A stretch of 64,000 nt of DNA from SAR116 cluster bacterium (GTDB taxonomy: Bacteria > Pseudomonadota > Alphaproteobacteria > Puniceispirillales > Puniceispirillaceae): positions 1 to 64,000 of the forward strand of contig SHBD01000009.1 in NCBI GenBank assembly GCA_004212735.1, in the 5' to 3' direction. Positions 8,597 to 18,656 of the stretch are shown one piece after another. Both the position numbers and the translations under genes were made by a program. Every line of letters starts with the position of its first letter. Position 1 is the first letter of the stretch. The notes under the pieces are model-generated. The model was given only the letters and a program-made list of their open reading frames with translations. It was not told the DNA's origin and searched no databases.

Positions 8597-11500
8597 TAGA
8601 GGGGTGTATCGATCAGGCTTTCCAACCCGTCAAAATCCGTCCCGGGCGCACCATAGAGGAGCTGGATCATATTAATGTCATTCTGCGTGATGGTTCTTTC
8701 CTCTCTTTGACCATAGCCCATGATGCTGTTCAATGTCTTACGTTCTGTCATGTCCTTGGGGAATAGGTCCGGCAGACTGAACGTATCATGAAAGGGATGG
8801 TCAAGCGCCAGATGATGCCCGATTTCGTGGATATAGGTTGTCAGGGGGCTTAATGAACTTACAAAGATACTATTATCCCCTCCCGAAGGTTGCGCAGAGG
8901 GAAATACGAATACACGCATCAGGCCGATGGAATGGTCATTATCTGCAACCTCGATAAATTTGATGTTGGCCACCGCCTCCCAGGCGCGCATCGCGCGTTC
9001 CGCCAAGTCATGATAGCGGTCGAAATATTCATCTTCTATGTCGACTCCCGGGGGCAATCCGGGGGAATCTGACCGCAGCAATGACCAGCTGATGATCAGT
9101 GGCCCGTCATCCGGCATGTGATAGGCGGTACCGTCAGTCAGCAGTTTCATATAGGCCTTCTCGGCATCGCTCAAATCAGGGCGCTGTGCCAGTGCCTGTT
9201 CAAACTGCGCGGCGGTGTATGAGTAGTTTACCCGCGACACGTCTTGGCGCGTCGCCCAGGTTTTTTCAAGCTCCAGATCCTGCACCGTCAGTGCCAGATT
9301 GATGGTCTCGATGCTGCCGTCCCGCGCGCTGCGGGTGATTTGTAGATCATAGGTGCCGTCATCGTCCTGATCGCGGTGATCCTCAGCATCCAGCAGCGGA
9401 TAGTCGCCTGCATCCACGCGCCCATTGCCATCCGCGTCCAGCGGCACGAACCAGATTTTGCCTGTTCGCGCATCAACCCGAAAAAATTGATTGTCCGGCG
9501 CGCCGGCCACCGGTGCCATCGCGAAGGTGCCCGTGCCATCCAGATCAATCACCGGCTTTGTCAAAGGATGGTTTTCATAAACAGCCGCCGTCTCATCACG
9601 GGTTGTGGGGGCGGGCGTAGGTGTAGGTATGGGCGTCGGCCTAGGCGTTGGTGGGGCTGGCGGGGGTGGCGTAGGCGGGGGTGCGGTCACAGTGACAGGA
9701 TCGCTGATGATCTCCTGCCGATTGCCAAGGCTATCGGTGACAATGGCCACGGCGTTATAGGTGCTGGGGGATGTGGGGGTAAAGCTGGTGGCGATGCCAG
9801 CCTGATTGCCGCTACTGTCACGCCAGACATAGTCCACGCTGCGGATGCCGTCCTGATCGGCAATCGGGGTTGTCTGGCTGACATGAAGGATTGTGTGGGT
9901 CTGCACCTCGTCTGACAGCGCCGCGCCGCCCGCGCCGGCTATGGTGATCGCTCCCGTTGTCGGATCATCTTCGTTGGTCAACTGGACGGTGATGGTCTCC
10001 CGGACTTCGTTGCCGGCATCGTCTGTCGCGGTGATCCGCAGGGTGATTTCACCGTTCGGATTATCCCGGCTCTCATAATCGAATGTCTTGCCTGCCCTGA
10101 CGAACAGCTTGCCGTTCAACACCACAAACCGGTCATCGACCTGCCAGTTCCCGCCCCGCTGGCTTTGGATTATCAATGATTGCAGATCACCTTCTGGATC
10201 ATCTGCCACCACGGCAATGCCCGTATCAATGCGCTGCGTGACGCTGGTGCCGATGGTCTCGGCCACCTTTATCGGCTGGCTTGGCGGCGTGATGCTCAAG
10301 GTTGGTGGTTGGTTTACTGGTGGCGGTGTGTTGGGCATCACAACAGGAGGGGCTGGCGGTTGGTCCACTAGCGATATGGGTTTTTCCAGCGGTGGTATTT
10401 CCGGCGGTGGGTCTTCTGGTACTGGCACCACCGGCGCTACGGCAACCGTCAGGGTGAAGGGTACGGCGACTGGATTACGCCCCTCGCCATCACCTATGGC
10501 TTGGATGCTGACGCTATGCGTACCAACCTTTGACTGATCCAGCGTGACACTGCGTTTGAGATACAGGTCATAGACGCCGCGCTGAACCACACCGCTGCTG
10601 TCCGTCACCGCGCGATATTCAAAAAGGCTGTCAGGTGCCAGTGCCGCCAGCCCGATCGTACCCAGACCATCATCAATAATCGTGATCCGCGCCAGTGCTG
10701 CAAAATGAACACTTCCCACATCCAGCTCATATGTTGACCGGTTGATCGCCACCGCGCCCGGCTTTTTGTTTTCTGCCAGTGGCGGCTGTTTTGGTGGCGG
10801 CTGTTTTGGTGGCGGCTGTTTTGGTGGCGGCTGTGCGGGTGCCACCTGTTGCGGCTGTTCGGGTGATGGCGGTTCTTTATCTGGTGCCTTTGTTTTCTGC
10901 TCATAAAGGCGATTGATCTCATCTATATAGGCCTGTCCGGCCTGGCCTGCATTCAATGGCGCATCACCCCATCTCTGCAACAGCTGATTGGCGGTCTGGC
11001 CAAGCAGAAAAAGCTGTTGACGATATGGTGCCATGTCAGCAGAAAGCGGATCATTCCGCGTCACATCAATCGTCGTGGGCAGGCCAAGATGTTCTGAAAA
11101 AGCCGCCTTTTGTGCTGGCGTTGGTCTGAAACCATAGACACGTCCCAGAATTTCGGTTAGCGGCGAAATAATCGTTGATCCCGGCGGCGCACGCCAATAC
11201 TCACCAGCCCCATAGCCGACATTATCCCTATCAGATGTAAGGTCTTCCCCGTGGTCAATCGCATTGGCAAGATCGGCACAAAGAATATAATCGGCAAACC
11301 GACTTTCGGCACTAACTTCATAAGTGCCATCACGGCGCGATGTCCCGACATAGATCTTGACCGGACCTTCATTTGTACCAACCGGCCTGAGAAGAAACAG
11401 GCTGGCACCCTCAACCGGACCATCAATAACCTTGCCGCTAAGGCTCATTGTGTCGCTAGTGTTACCAGTGGGTGGTTGATTGCTCACCACTGGGGTTGTG

Positions 11501-11964
11501 CCACCACCATCGTCAACAGGATCACGCTGCGGTTTGCTCACCACTGGGGTGCTACCACCATCGTCAACAGGATCACGCGGCGGTTTGCTCACCACTGGGG
11601 TGCTACCACCCCCGCCACCCCCGCCGCCGCCACAGGCGGCGAGGATCAGCGCCCAGAACGACATGCCATAGGGCGTCAGGCTTGATGTTGTGAGGTTTGT
11701 TGTTTTTGAAGCGGTCTCTGACGGAGCGACCTTTGCCGGGATGTTCCCTGTCTGCCCGTTGCGGGTGCGGTGTGTCGACAAAACCGGCACCGACCGAACG
11801 CCGGTCTCAGCCCATACCGCTCCGTGACTGAAAGCACGTCTTTCTGCCGTTTCTTCGGGTCGCTGACCGGCCTTTCGGCTGGCCTTGCGACGATGTGGTT
11901 CCGTTGCGCTCTGCATGGCATGACCGGCACCGGCAACATTTATGTCGGGCCGATGCACCCCCAA
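8584..11964 (-). CDS. large lipoprotein zinc metallopeptidase (metzincin-like)
   Basis: This protein of about 1126 aa is predicted to be lipid-anchored to the outer side of a membrane. A lipobox-like LILAAC followed by a poly-Gly run lies near residues 107-120, unusually far from the first Met, so the true start may be further in (ATG 11916 or 11664 are alternatives). Pro-rich repeats (PPPKQ) and several Ig/cadherin-like beta modules with DPEGD and DADGNGRVD-type calcium motifs follow. The catalytic domain is at the C-terminus: zinc motif HEIGHHLALDH at residues 1046-1056 and Met-turn SIMGYGQ after it. The segment YENHPLTKPV before the catalytic domain recurs in the second metallopeptidase at 29.9-33.3 kb, so the two are paralogues. 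Substrates are unknown. Confidence 0.75.
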   Translation of the reverse strand: MGVHRPDINVAGAGHAMQSATEPHRRKASRKAGQRPEETAERRAFSHGAVWAETGVRSVPVLSTHRTRNGQTGNIPAKVAPSETASKTTNLTTSSLTPYGMSFWALILAACGGGGGGGGGSTPVVSKPPRDPVDDGGSTPVVSKPQRDPVDDGGGTTPVVSNQPPTGNTSDTMSLSGKVIDGPVEGASLFLLRPVGTNEGPVKIYVGTSRRDGTYEVSAESRFADYILCADLANAIDHGEDLTSDRDNVGYGAGEYWRAPPGSTIISPLTEILGRVYGFRPTPAQKAAFSEHLGLPTTIDVTRNDPLSADMAPYRQQLFLLGQTANQLLQRWGDAPLNAGQAGQAYIDEINRLYEQKTKAPDKEPPSPEQPQQVAPAQPPPKQPPPKQPPPKQPPLAENKKPGAVAINRSTYELDVGSVHFAALARITIIDDGLGTIGLAALAPDSLFEYRAVTDSSGVVQRGVYDLYLKRSVTLDQSKVGTHSVSIQAIGDGEGRNPVAVPFTLTVAVAPVVPVPEDPPPEIPPLEKPISLVDQPPAPPVVMPNTPPPVNQPPTLSITPPSQPIKVAETIGTSVTQRIDTGIAVVADDPEGDLQSLIIQSQRGGNWQVDDRFVVLNGKLFVRAGKTFDYESRDNPNGEITLRITATDDAGNEVRETITVQLTNEDDPTTGAITIAGAGGAALSDEVQTHTILHVSQTTPIADQDGIRSVDYVWRDSSGNQAGIATSFTPTSPSTYNAVAIVTDSLGNRQEIISDPVTVTAPPPTPPPPAPPTPRPTPIPTPTPAPTTRDETAAVYENHPLTKPVIDLDGTGTFAMAPVAGAPDNQFFRVDARTGKIWFVPLDADGNGRVDAGDYPLLDAEDHRDQDDDGTYDLQITRSARDGSIETINLALTVQDLELEKTWATRQDVSRVNYSYTAAQFEQALAQRPDLSDAEKAYMKLLTDGTAYHMPDDGPLIISWSLLRSDSPGLPPGVDIEDEYFDRYHDLAERAMRAWEAVANIKFIEVADNDHSIGLMRVFVFPSAQPSGGDNSIFVSSLSPLTTYIHEIGHHLALDHPFHDTFSLPDLFPKDMTERKTLNSIMGYGQREERTITQNDINMIQLLYGAPGTDFDGLESLIDTPLYYFL
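10781..10825. repeat. 3 x 15-bp repeat in the metallopeptidase linker
   Basis: Three perfect copies of ggcggctgttttggt plus a partial one encode PPPKQ units on the minus strand. Confidence 0.9.
11482..11620. repeat. 54/51-bp repeats after the lipobox of the metallopeptidase
   Basis: About 2.6 copies start with gctcaccactgggg at 11482, 11536 and 11587, with spacings of 54 and 51. They encode STPVVSKPPRDPVDDGG-like units between the poly-Gly run and the first folded module. Spacing stays a multiple of three. Confidence 0.9.
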
Positions 11965-12228
11965 CGATAGAGACAGACGGTTAATTCAAAGTTAATTTTG
12001 GACCATAAAAACAAGCGTCAAGACAAGCTGTCGCCCCGGCGAATCCGATCAGCAAATGCCCCGCGGCGGATACGCTGCTTCGCCACCACGCAAGAGACAA
12101 TCGCCACCCCGCCCCCGTGATGTGGATCATGATGTGGCCAATGATTCGGTGTTTGCCCTTCCTTGACCCCTTGCATGTTTTCACATTCGCATTTCAGCGG
12201 TTGCTGGAAGAGCTTTTGATGCATGGCA

Positions 12229-12305
12229 TGGTGGGCCCGGCAGGACTCGAACCTGCAACAACACGGTTATGAGCCGTGGGTTCTAACCAATTGAACTACA
12301 GGCCC
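12229..12305 (-). tRNA. tRNA with CAT anticodon, probably tRNA-Ile2 (lysidine type)
   Basis: A complete 77-base cloverleaf including an encoded CCA end is present on the minus strand. It starts GGGCCTG and has the anticodon stem-loop CACGGCTCATAACCGTG and T-arm GCAGGTTCGAGTCCTGC. The CAT anticodon could mean elongator Met or the C34-modified Ile2. The acceptor stem and D-arm (GTAGTTCAATTGGTTAGAAC) resemble plant mitochondrial tRNA-Ile(CAU), so I favour Ile2. Confidence 0.9.
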
Positions 12306-12481
12306 ACTCTTGCCTGTGCCGGTCTGGCGGACAGCGCCGCACTGCCGACCCGACATGCCACCTGAGATACCACGCGGCATAACGCATGACATACCACCTG
12401 ACTTACCACACGCAATGCCAAAGGGAATGTCATATCTCTCGTCTCCGCCCGTCTCGCCTCCACCCGTCTAGCCTACGTCGG

Positions 12482-14500
12482 TCAGTTTTCGAGGAAGCTG
12501 CGCAATTTGCGCGAGCGTGAGGGATGTTTGAGTTTGCGCAGCGCTTTTGCCTCAATCTGGCGGATGCGCTCGCGCGTGACGCTGAATTGCTGGCCGACTT
12601 CTTCAAGCGTGTGATCGGTGTTCATGCCAATGCCAAAGCGCATGCGCAGCACGCGCTCCTCACGCGCGGTCAGGCTGGCAAGCACCCGCGTCGTGGTCTC
12701 GCGCAGATTGGCATGGATCGCCGCATCAAGTGGCTGGACAGCGTTCTTATCCTCGATGAAATCACCCAAATGGCTGTCTTCCTCGTCGCCGATGGGCGTC
12801 TCAAGGGAAATCGGCTCCTTGGCGATTTTCAGCACCTTGCGGACCTTATCGATCGGCATTGACAGCTTTTCCGCCAGCTCCTCTGGCGTTGGCTCACGCC
12901 CAATCTCGTGCAGCATCTGGCGCGAGGTGCGGACCAGCTTGTTGATCGTCTCGATCATATGCACCGGAATGCGGATGGTGCGCGCCTGATCGGCAATCGA
13001 TCGGGTGATCGCCTGTCTGATCCACCAGGTGGCATAGGTGGAGAATTTATAGCCACGCCGATATTCAAATTTGTCGACCGCCTTCATCAGGCCAATATTG
13101 CCCTCCTGAATGAGATCAAGGAATTGCAGGCCGCGGTTGGTGTATTTTTTGGCAATCGAGATCACCAGCCGCAGATTGGCCTCGACCATCTCCTTTTTCG
13201 CCCGCGCCGCCTCACGCTGGCCACGCTGGATGGTTTGGATCACCACGCGCGATTCGGAGATCGACAGCCCCATGTCATCAACGACAAGACGGATCTTGTC
13301 CTGAATTTCAGCAAGCGTGTCGGCATGATTGTCGGTGAGTTTCTTCCAGCCCTTGCCGGAAACGCTGGTGCCGGGCCAGTTCTCGGTGCATTCGCGCCCG
13401 TTCCAGTGGGTGAGCACCTGATCACGGGAAATGCCGCAATCAACCGCAAGGCGCATCAGCCGCCCCTCAAGCGTGGTGACATGCCGGTTCAGCGTAAAGA
13501 GCTGTTCGGACAGCCCTTCAATGCGGTTCGGGTTGAAATGCACATCGCCCATCAGTTCGACAAGGCGGATTTTCATATCAAGATGCGAGGCCTCGCTGCG
13601 CGGGATCAGGGTCTGGCGAGAGGCCATCCGGGCCAGCCGCCGGTCCTGGGATTTTGAGAAGGCCTTAAAGGTGACGCTGATCTCGTCAAACAGATCCATC
13701 ATCTGATCACGGATCGCATCTTCCATTGCCGCCAGCGACATATTCAGATCGTCATTGTCATCATGATCGTCATTGGAATCACGGGTCGAGGTGTCGGTAT
13801 CGCTGTCACCGCTGTCGTCATCGCCGTCCTCTTCCTCGGTCTCTGACTCTTCTTCCTCGGGTTCATCCTCCTCGAAATCCTCGTCAGAGATGTCTTCCTC
13901 GGGCGATGGCCCGCTCGCCGCCTCGATCACCGGGCCGCCATTCAGCTTGGTGTAAGTTGTTTCCAGATCAATGATATCGCGCAGCGGCACGACGCCATCG
14001 GCAATCTGGTCCCGCCAATGCAGGAGCGCCCGGATTGTCAGGGGCGATTCGCAGATGCCGCCGATCATCATCTCGCGGCCAGCCTCGATGCGCTTGGCGA
14101 TGGCAATCTCACCCTCGCGCGAGAGCAGCTCGACACTGCCCATCTCGCGCAGATACATGCGCACCGGATCATCCGTTCCCGAAACATCGCTGTCCGACAG
14201 ATTGCCGGCGGCGCGGCCTTCTTCCTCGGCCTCATCGCCATTTTCATCGCTTTCGGCATTATCGACGACTGACACGCCCATCTCAGACAGGGTCGACATC
14301 ACATCATCAATCTGTTCGGAGGTGAAATCTTCAGCCGGCAGCGCGGCGTTCAACTCATCATGGGTAACGAATCCGCGCTCCTTGCCGATCTTGAGAAGCG
14401 TCTTGATTGTCTGCTGGGTGGCATCAGCGTTCGCGGCCTCAACGGCGGCATCAGCTGAATTGACCTCTGGTTCCGCCTGTTTATTTGCTTTTGCTACCAT
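12482..14500 (-). CDS. rpoD: RNA polymerase primary sigma factor (sigma-70)
   Basis: This is the housekeeping sigma factor (672 aa from ATG 14500; MVAKANKQ). Region 1.1 is at the N-terminus, region 1.2 holds [11 protein letters not shown], region 2 holds [16 protein letters not shown] and the -10-binding [13 protein letters not shown], region 3 follows, and the region 4 helix-turn-helix is [18 protein letters not shown]. Residues of about 200-251 form an extremely acidic Asp/Glu/Ser stretch within the non-conserved region between 1.2 and 2.1. The gene follows dnaG on the same strand, the usual macromolecular-synthesis arrangement. Confidence 0.97.
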   Translation of the reverse strand: MVAKANKQAEPEVNSADAAVEAANADATQQTIKTLLKIGKERGFVTHDELNAALPAEDFTSEQIDDVMSTLSEMGVSVVDNAESDENGDEAEEEGRAAGNLSDSDVSGTDDPVRMYLREMGSVELLSREGEIAIAKRIEAGREMMIGGICESPLTIRALLHWRDQIADGVVPLRDIIDLETTYTKLNGGPVIEAASGPSPEEDISDEDFEEDEPEEEESETEEEDGDDDSGDSDTDTSTRDSNDDHDDNDDLNMSLAAMEDAIRDQMMDLFDEISVTFKAFSKSQDRRLARMASRQTLIPRSEASHLDMKIRLVELMGDVHFNPNRIEGLSEQLFTLNRHVTTLEGRLMRLAVDCGISRDQVLTHWNGRECTENWPGTSVSGKGWKKLTDNHADTLAEIQDKIRLVVDDMGLSISESRVVIQTIQRGQREAARAKKEMVEANLRLVISIAKKYTNRGLQFLDLIQEGNIGLMKAVDKFEYRRGYKFSTYATWWIRQAITRSIADQARTIRIPVHMIETINKLVRTSRQMLHEIGREPTPEELAEKLSMPIDKVRKVLKIAKEPISLETPIGDEEDSHLGDFIEDKNAVQPLDAAIHANLRETTTRVLASLTAREERVLRMRFGIGMNTDHTLEEVGQQFSVTRERIRQIEAKALRKLKHPSRSRKLRSFLEN

Positions 14501-14711
14501 CTGGTCCAACCGTCTCCGTGATCTGCGGCACTGCCCCTGTTTCGAGGGAGGACACCGCCGCGTCAATCATTAACCCCTCACCAGCAATTCCCTTGTGCGA
14601 AAGCCTGATGCAGCCACAAAGGCGGGGTGGTGACTGTCTGCCCTACCCGCGCCTGTATCTGCATGCCTGCCATCGAACCCCGACTGAAAATCAACGGCAC
14701 GATGGCCGCGA

Positions 14712-16400
14712 TCATTTCGGGGTCTGGACTGTGGTCGAGAATACTCCTGATTTTCCGCTGACGAGGTTTAAGAGTTCCTCCAGTTGCCGACTGGCGTCTT
14801 CACTGGAAAGAGAGGCCGGGTCACACCCGAGCCGCGCCCTCATTTCATCCCCGGACAGCGCTGCTACCTGTTCTATCAAATCCAAACCTTGTAAATGATA
14901 GGTTAACGCCGCCACGTCAAGGTCCGGATCACCAATAACGGCGTCAATCGCCGCTTTTTTTAGCGATTCGAGGCCGGTATCGCCCGACTCCATCGACAGT
15001 AATTGTTCATATATGCCCGAAATCAGCTGCGGATGCGCCAGACACAGCGCCAGAACAGCGCGATGGCGGTTGATCATTCCAGCACGGGGCCGGCGCACAG
15101 GCAACCGGCGCACTGGCGCGGCGCCCCCCTGCTGGCGGCCCGCACTGCGCATCGCGGCAATACGTGATTCGATCTCGTCACCATAGGCGCTGCGCACCTG
15201 ATTATTGCCGATCAGACGAACCTGACCGCGGATTTCCTGCCAGAAGCGTGCCCGTGATTCAGGCTGGCGCAAATCATGCTGTCCAACGAGCGCGTCCCAC
15301 AGGCTGTCAACAAGCGAGCGCGCCACCGCCAGCAGCTTCAAGAAGCCGTCATTGCCGGTCTCGCGCAGAACATCATCGGGGTCCTTGCCTTCGGGCATGA
15401 CAGCCAGACGCGCCGATTTACCCGGGGTCAGAAGTGGCAATATCCGCTCAAGCGCGCGCATCTGGGCGCGCTGGCCAGCGGCATCCCCATCAAAACACAG
15501 AATCGGCTCATCATGCAGCTTCCACAACAGGGCAATCTGTTCCTCGGTCAGCGCGGTTCCGAGCGGGGCCACCGCCGCAGCGGTGCCGCTGCGCTGGATG
15601 GCGATCACATCCATATAGCCCTCAGCGACAACGAGCGGCAATTTGCGGCGCAGCCCCTCGCGCGCCTGCACCAGACCATAGAGAACGGTTTTCTTGGAAA
15701 AGGTCGGCCCCTCGCCTGAATTCAGATATTTTGGCTGGGCATCGCCAAGCGCCCGGGCGCCAAAGGCAATCACCCGGCCCTGTTGATTCTCAATCGGAAA
15801 CATCACCCGGTCGCGGAAATAATCGAACAGCGAGCCATCGCGGTCAGATTTTCTGATCACCCCGGCAGCCAGCATGTCGGCATCGCTGAACCCACGTGCC
15901 GCAAGCGCCGCCCGCAACCCCCCGCGCGGCGCATAGCCAAGCCGGAAGGTGCTGATTGTCTCGGCGGCAAGCCCGCGATTACGGATATAGCGCGCCGCGT
16001 CCTGGCCATCATCACGGCCAAGCGCGTCCTGAAAAAAGCGCGTGGTCGTCTCCAGAATATCGAGGGCAGCCTTGCGCTGCTGCGCCTTGGCCGGGTCCTG
16101 GGGCGTACTGTGCGGCACCGGAATGCCGGCCATATCGGCAAGCCGTTCAACCGCCTCCATGAAATCAAGGCCGTCAGTTTCACGCAGGAAGGAAATGGCA
16201 TCGCCATGAACACCGCAGCCAAAACAATGATAAAAGCCATCATCATCAACCACCGAAAAAGACGGTGTCTTTTCCGAGTGGAAGGGGCACAGGCCGGTAA
16301 AGCGCCGGCCTTTGCGGATCAGCTTGACGCGCTTGCCGATGACATCGGACAGCGGAATGCGCTGGCGCAGATCCTCGATGAATTCCGGTGGCACTGCCAT
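14712..16400 (-). CDS. dnaG: DNA primase
   Basis: This enzyme makes RNA primers at the replication fork. The start is ATG 16400 (MAVPPEFIEDLRQRIPLSDV), giving about 562 aa, near the family size. The CHC2 zinc site is Cys38, His41, Cys59 and Cys62 (CPFH...CFGC). The TOPRIM catalytic core follows, with VVAEGYMDVIA and CFDGDAAGQRA. The C-terminal helicase-binding domain is present but short. The gene sits between yqeY and rpoD on the minus strand, and a 16-bp repeat tract lies about 100 bases upstream of the start. Confidence 0.97.
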   Translation of the reverse strand: MAVPPEFIEDLRQRIPLSDVIGKRVKLIRKGRRFTGLCPFHSEKTPSFSVVDDDGFYHCFGCGVHGDAISFLRETDGLDFMEAVERLADMAGIPVPHSTPQDPAKAQQRKAALDILETTTRFFQDALGRDDGQDAARYIRNRGLAAETISTFRLGYAPRGGLRAALAARGFSDADMLAAGVIRKSDRDGSLFDYFRDRVMFPIENQQGRVIAFGARALGDAQPKYLNSGEGPTFSKKTVLYGLVQAREGLRRKLPLVVAEGYMDVIAIQRSGTAAAVAPLGTALTEEQIALLWKLHDEPILCFDGDAAGQRAQMRALERILPLLTPGKSARLAVMPEGKDPDDVLRETGNDGFLKLLAVARSLVDSLWDALVGQHDLRQPESRARFWQEIRGQVRLIGNNQVRSAYGDEIESRIAAMRSAGRQQGGAAPVRRLPVRRPRAGMINRHRAVLALCLAHPQLISGIYEQLLSMESGDTGLESLKKAAIDAVIGDPDLDVAALTYHLQGLDLIEQVAALSGDEMRARLGCDPASLSSEDASRQLEELLNLVSGKSGVFSTTVQTPK

Positions 16401-16503
16401 CTTTGAGAGTTCCTGAACGTGCGGCGTAAAAAGCGGGGTGGTGATGATAGCGCGCCGCACCCGATCACGCCAGACGACAACCGACCCGCACCAGATATTT
16501 TCG

Positions 16504-16546
16504 GTGCCAGATTTTGGTGGTGCCAGATTTTGGTGGTGCCAGATTT
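16504..16546. repeat. 16-bp tandem repeat upstream of dnaG
   Basis: 2.7 copies of gtgccagattttggtg lie in the 206-base gap between yqeY and dnaG. The unit is not a multiple of three and lies outside coding sequence. Confidence 0.95.
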
Positions 16547-16606
16547 AAGCGGTTTTAAGTGAGTTTTGGTATCTGGAGTGATTCTCAGGCGCGACAGCGC
16601 GGCAGA

Positions 16607-17062
16607 TCAGTCCATCAGCGCCGCTTTGACGGCTTTGCTGGCGGCAGAGAAATCCATCTGGCCGGCATAGCCTTTTTTCAGAAATGCCATGACCTGACCC
16701 ATATCCTTGACCGAACTGGCGCCGGTTTCGGCAATCGCCAGATCAATCGCTGCCTGCATCCCAGCCTGATCAAGCTGTTGCGGCAGGAATTGCTGGATAA
16801 TGGCAATCTCCTGTTCCTCTGTTTCGGCAAGTTCAGGGCGATCACCATCGCGATACATCTTTGCCGACTCGTTCCGCTGTTTGATCATGGTCTGCAACAG
16901 GCCAAGAATCTCATCATCGGAAATGCCCTCAGCATTGCCATTCGAGCGCGCGGCGATATCACGATCCTTGAGAGCCGCACTAATCAGGCGCATGGTGCCA
17001 AGTGCCACTTGGTCCTTTGCCTTGAGCGCCTCTTTCATCGCCGTTGAAATTTCTTCACGCAT
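16607..17062 (-). CDS. yqeY: GatB/YqeY domain protein
   Basis: This small helical protein (151 aa, MREEISTAMKEALKAKD) belongs to the YqeY family, which shares the tail domain of the amidotransferase subunit GatB and may bind tRNA. The motif IIQQFLPQQL and the C-terminal MDFSAASKAVKAAL are typical. It is the first gene of the yqeY-dnaG-rpoD block and divergent from carA, the common order in this class. Confidence 0.93.
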   Translation of the reverse strand: MREEISTAMKEALKAKDQVALGTMRLISAALKDRDIAARSNGNAEGISDDEILGLLQTMIKQRNESAKMYRDGDRPELAETEEQEIAIIQQFLPQQLDQAGMQAAIDLAIAETGASSVKDMGQVMAFLKKGYAGQMDFSAASKAVKAALMD

Positions 17063-17460
17063 GATCCCGCTATCCTCTTAAACCCAGACACTCATCTTGA
17101 GGCGCCAAAACGCCATTGCGGTAGAAGTCGAGGCTTTTAACCGCTTCGGGGAAAAGCTGCAAGTCAAACATTACAGAGATAACTTGCCGGAAAACAGCCA
17201 ATTTTGCGGCAATGATCGCCAAAGCGTTTTGAAGCGCCCGACAGAACGCCGGAAAAATCAGCGGCGATCAGGGACAATCCGGCGTCTGGAGGCTTGACCC
17301 GAGAGGGGGGCTCTTGTATCACAACAGCCGTTTGTATCCCACCCGCGTCCGGTGCCAAAAGATGTCTGACGACAGTAGATGTCGGATGACAAAGGATGTC
17401 GGATGACAACGGACCGGGGATGCGGGCACATGGTCACATCATCGAATGGCAAGGGAATCA
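17063..17460. other. divergent control region between yqeY and carA
   Basis: This gene-free stretch of about 400 bases should hold promoters for both directions. I found no confident promoter boxes and no upstream peptide. A 17-bp tandem repeat (17361-17410) lies close to carA. Confidence 0.6.
17361..17410. repeat. 3 x 17-bp tandem repeat upstream of carA
   Basis: Three copies of gatgtcggatgacaaag occur, the first diverged. The unit length is not a multiple of three. Confidence 0.9.
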
Positions 17461-18654
17461 ATGGGGCAGACGACGCACTCTGGCCAGAATTTTGCTGCGC
17501 TTCGCGCCGCGCGGGAAACCCCGACGGCAGTCCTCGTTCTCGCTGATGGAACGGTCTTTTCGGGTATCGGGTTTGGCGCCGCAACGACAAATGTCGGCGA
17601 GGTCTGCTTCAACACCTCGATGACCGGCTATCAGGAAATCATGACAGACCCCTCCTATGCCGGGCAGATCATCAACTTCACCTTTCCGCATATCGGCAAT
17701 GTTGGCGCCAACAGCAATGATTTCGAGACAGACAGGCCGGCCGCGCTTGGCATAATCACACGCCAGCCGGTGACACAGCCGGCAAGCTGGCGCGCGGAGA
17801 GCCATCTTGGTGACTGGCTAACAGCGCATAATCTGCCCGGCATTGCCGGCATTGATACGCGCGCACTGACCCGTCGCATCCGCGATTCCGGCGCGCCGCA
17901 CGGGGTTCTGTGCCATGCGCCGGACGGCGCTATGGATATTGACGCGCTGATCAGCCTTGCCGCCAGCTGGCCCGGCCTGACCGGGATGGATCTGGCAACC
18001 GACGTGACCGCACACGCCACCCATGGCTGGCGTGATGGAAGCTGGGACATGGCCACAGCCACGCACCGGCAGACCGATGCCGCCTTTTCGGTGGTGGCGA
18101 TGGATTTTGGCTGCAAGCAGAATATCCTGCGCTGTCTGACCGATGCCGGATGCGAGGTTACGGTGGTGCCAGCCGATACCAGCGCCGCCGAGATCATGGC
18201 GCTGCGCCCGGATGGCGTGTTCCTGTCAAATGGCCCGGGCGACCCGGCCGCAACCGCCGCCTATGCCGGACCGGAGATTGCCAGCCTGATTGACGCTGGG
18301 ATGCCGATGTTCGGCATCTGTATCGGGCATCAGTTGATGGCGCTGGCGATGGGGGCAAAGACGCACAAGATGGAACGCGGCCATCGCGGTGCCAATCATC
18401 CGGTTAAGGATCTGGCAAGCGGCAAGATCGAGATCACCAGTCAGAATCATGGCTTTGTGGTCGATCCTGACAGCCTGCCGGGCACGCTGGAGGTCTCGCA
18501 TATCTCGCTGTTCGACCAGTCGATCGAAGGGCTGCGGCACAAAAGCAAACCGGCGTTTTGTGTGCAATATCACCCGGAATCATCACCCGGGCCGCACGAC
18601 AGCCGCTATCTGTTCACGAGGTTTACGGATCTGATGAAAGCCAGAAAGAGCTAG
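17461..18654 (+). CDS. carA: carbamoyl-phosphate synthase small (glutaminase) subunit
   Basis: CarA releases ammonia from glutamine for CarB, feeding arginine and pyrimidine synthesis. The C-terminal class I amidotransferase shows the nucleophile motif FGICIGHQL and the His/Glu pair in [13 protein letters not shown]. The N-terminal CPSase domain has [17 protein letters not shown] 17461 is chosen because AAGGGA lies a few bases upstream; ATG 17446 is an in-frame alternative. carB follows after two bases, so the two are co-transcribed. Confidence 0.97.
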   Translation: MGQTTHSGQNFAALRAARETPTAVLVLADGTVFSGIGFGAATTNVGEVCFNTSMTGYQEIMTDPSYAGQIINFTFPHIGNVGANSNDFETDRPAALGIITRQPVTQPASWRAESHLGDWLTAHNLPGIAGIDTRALTRRIRDSGAPHGVLCHAPDGAMDIDALISLAASWPGLTGMDLATDVTAHATHGWRDGSWDMATATHRQTDAAFSVVAMDFGCKQNILRCLTDAGCEVTVVPADTSAAEIMALRPDGVFLSNGPGDPAATAAYAGPEIASLIDAGMPMFGICIGHQLMALAMGAKTHKMERGHRGANHPVKDLASGKIEITSQNHGFVVDPDSLPGTLEVSHISLFDQSIEGLRHKSKPAFCVQYHPESSPGPHDSRYLFTRFTDLMKARKS

Positions 18655-18656
18655 AG

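Noticed and set aside
12229-12305. Elongator or initiator tRNA-Met reading of the CAT anticodon tRNA
   Set aside because: Initiator features are absent (the 1-72 pair is matched). The body resembles tRNA-Ile(CAU) more than alphaproteobacterial elongator Met, though this was judged by eye.
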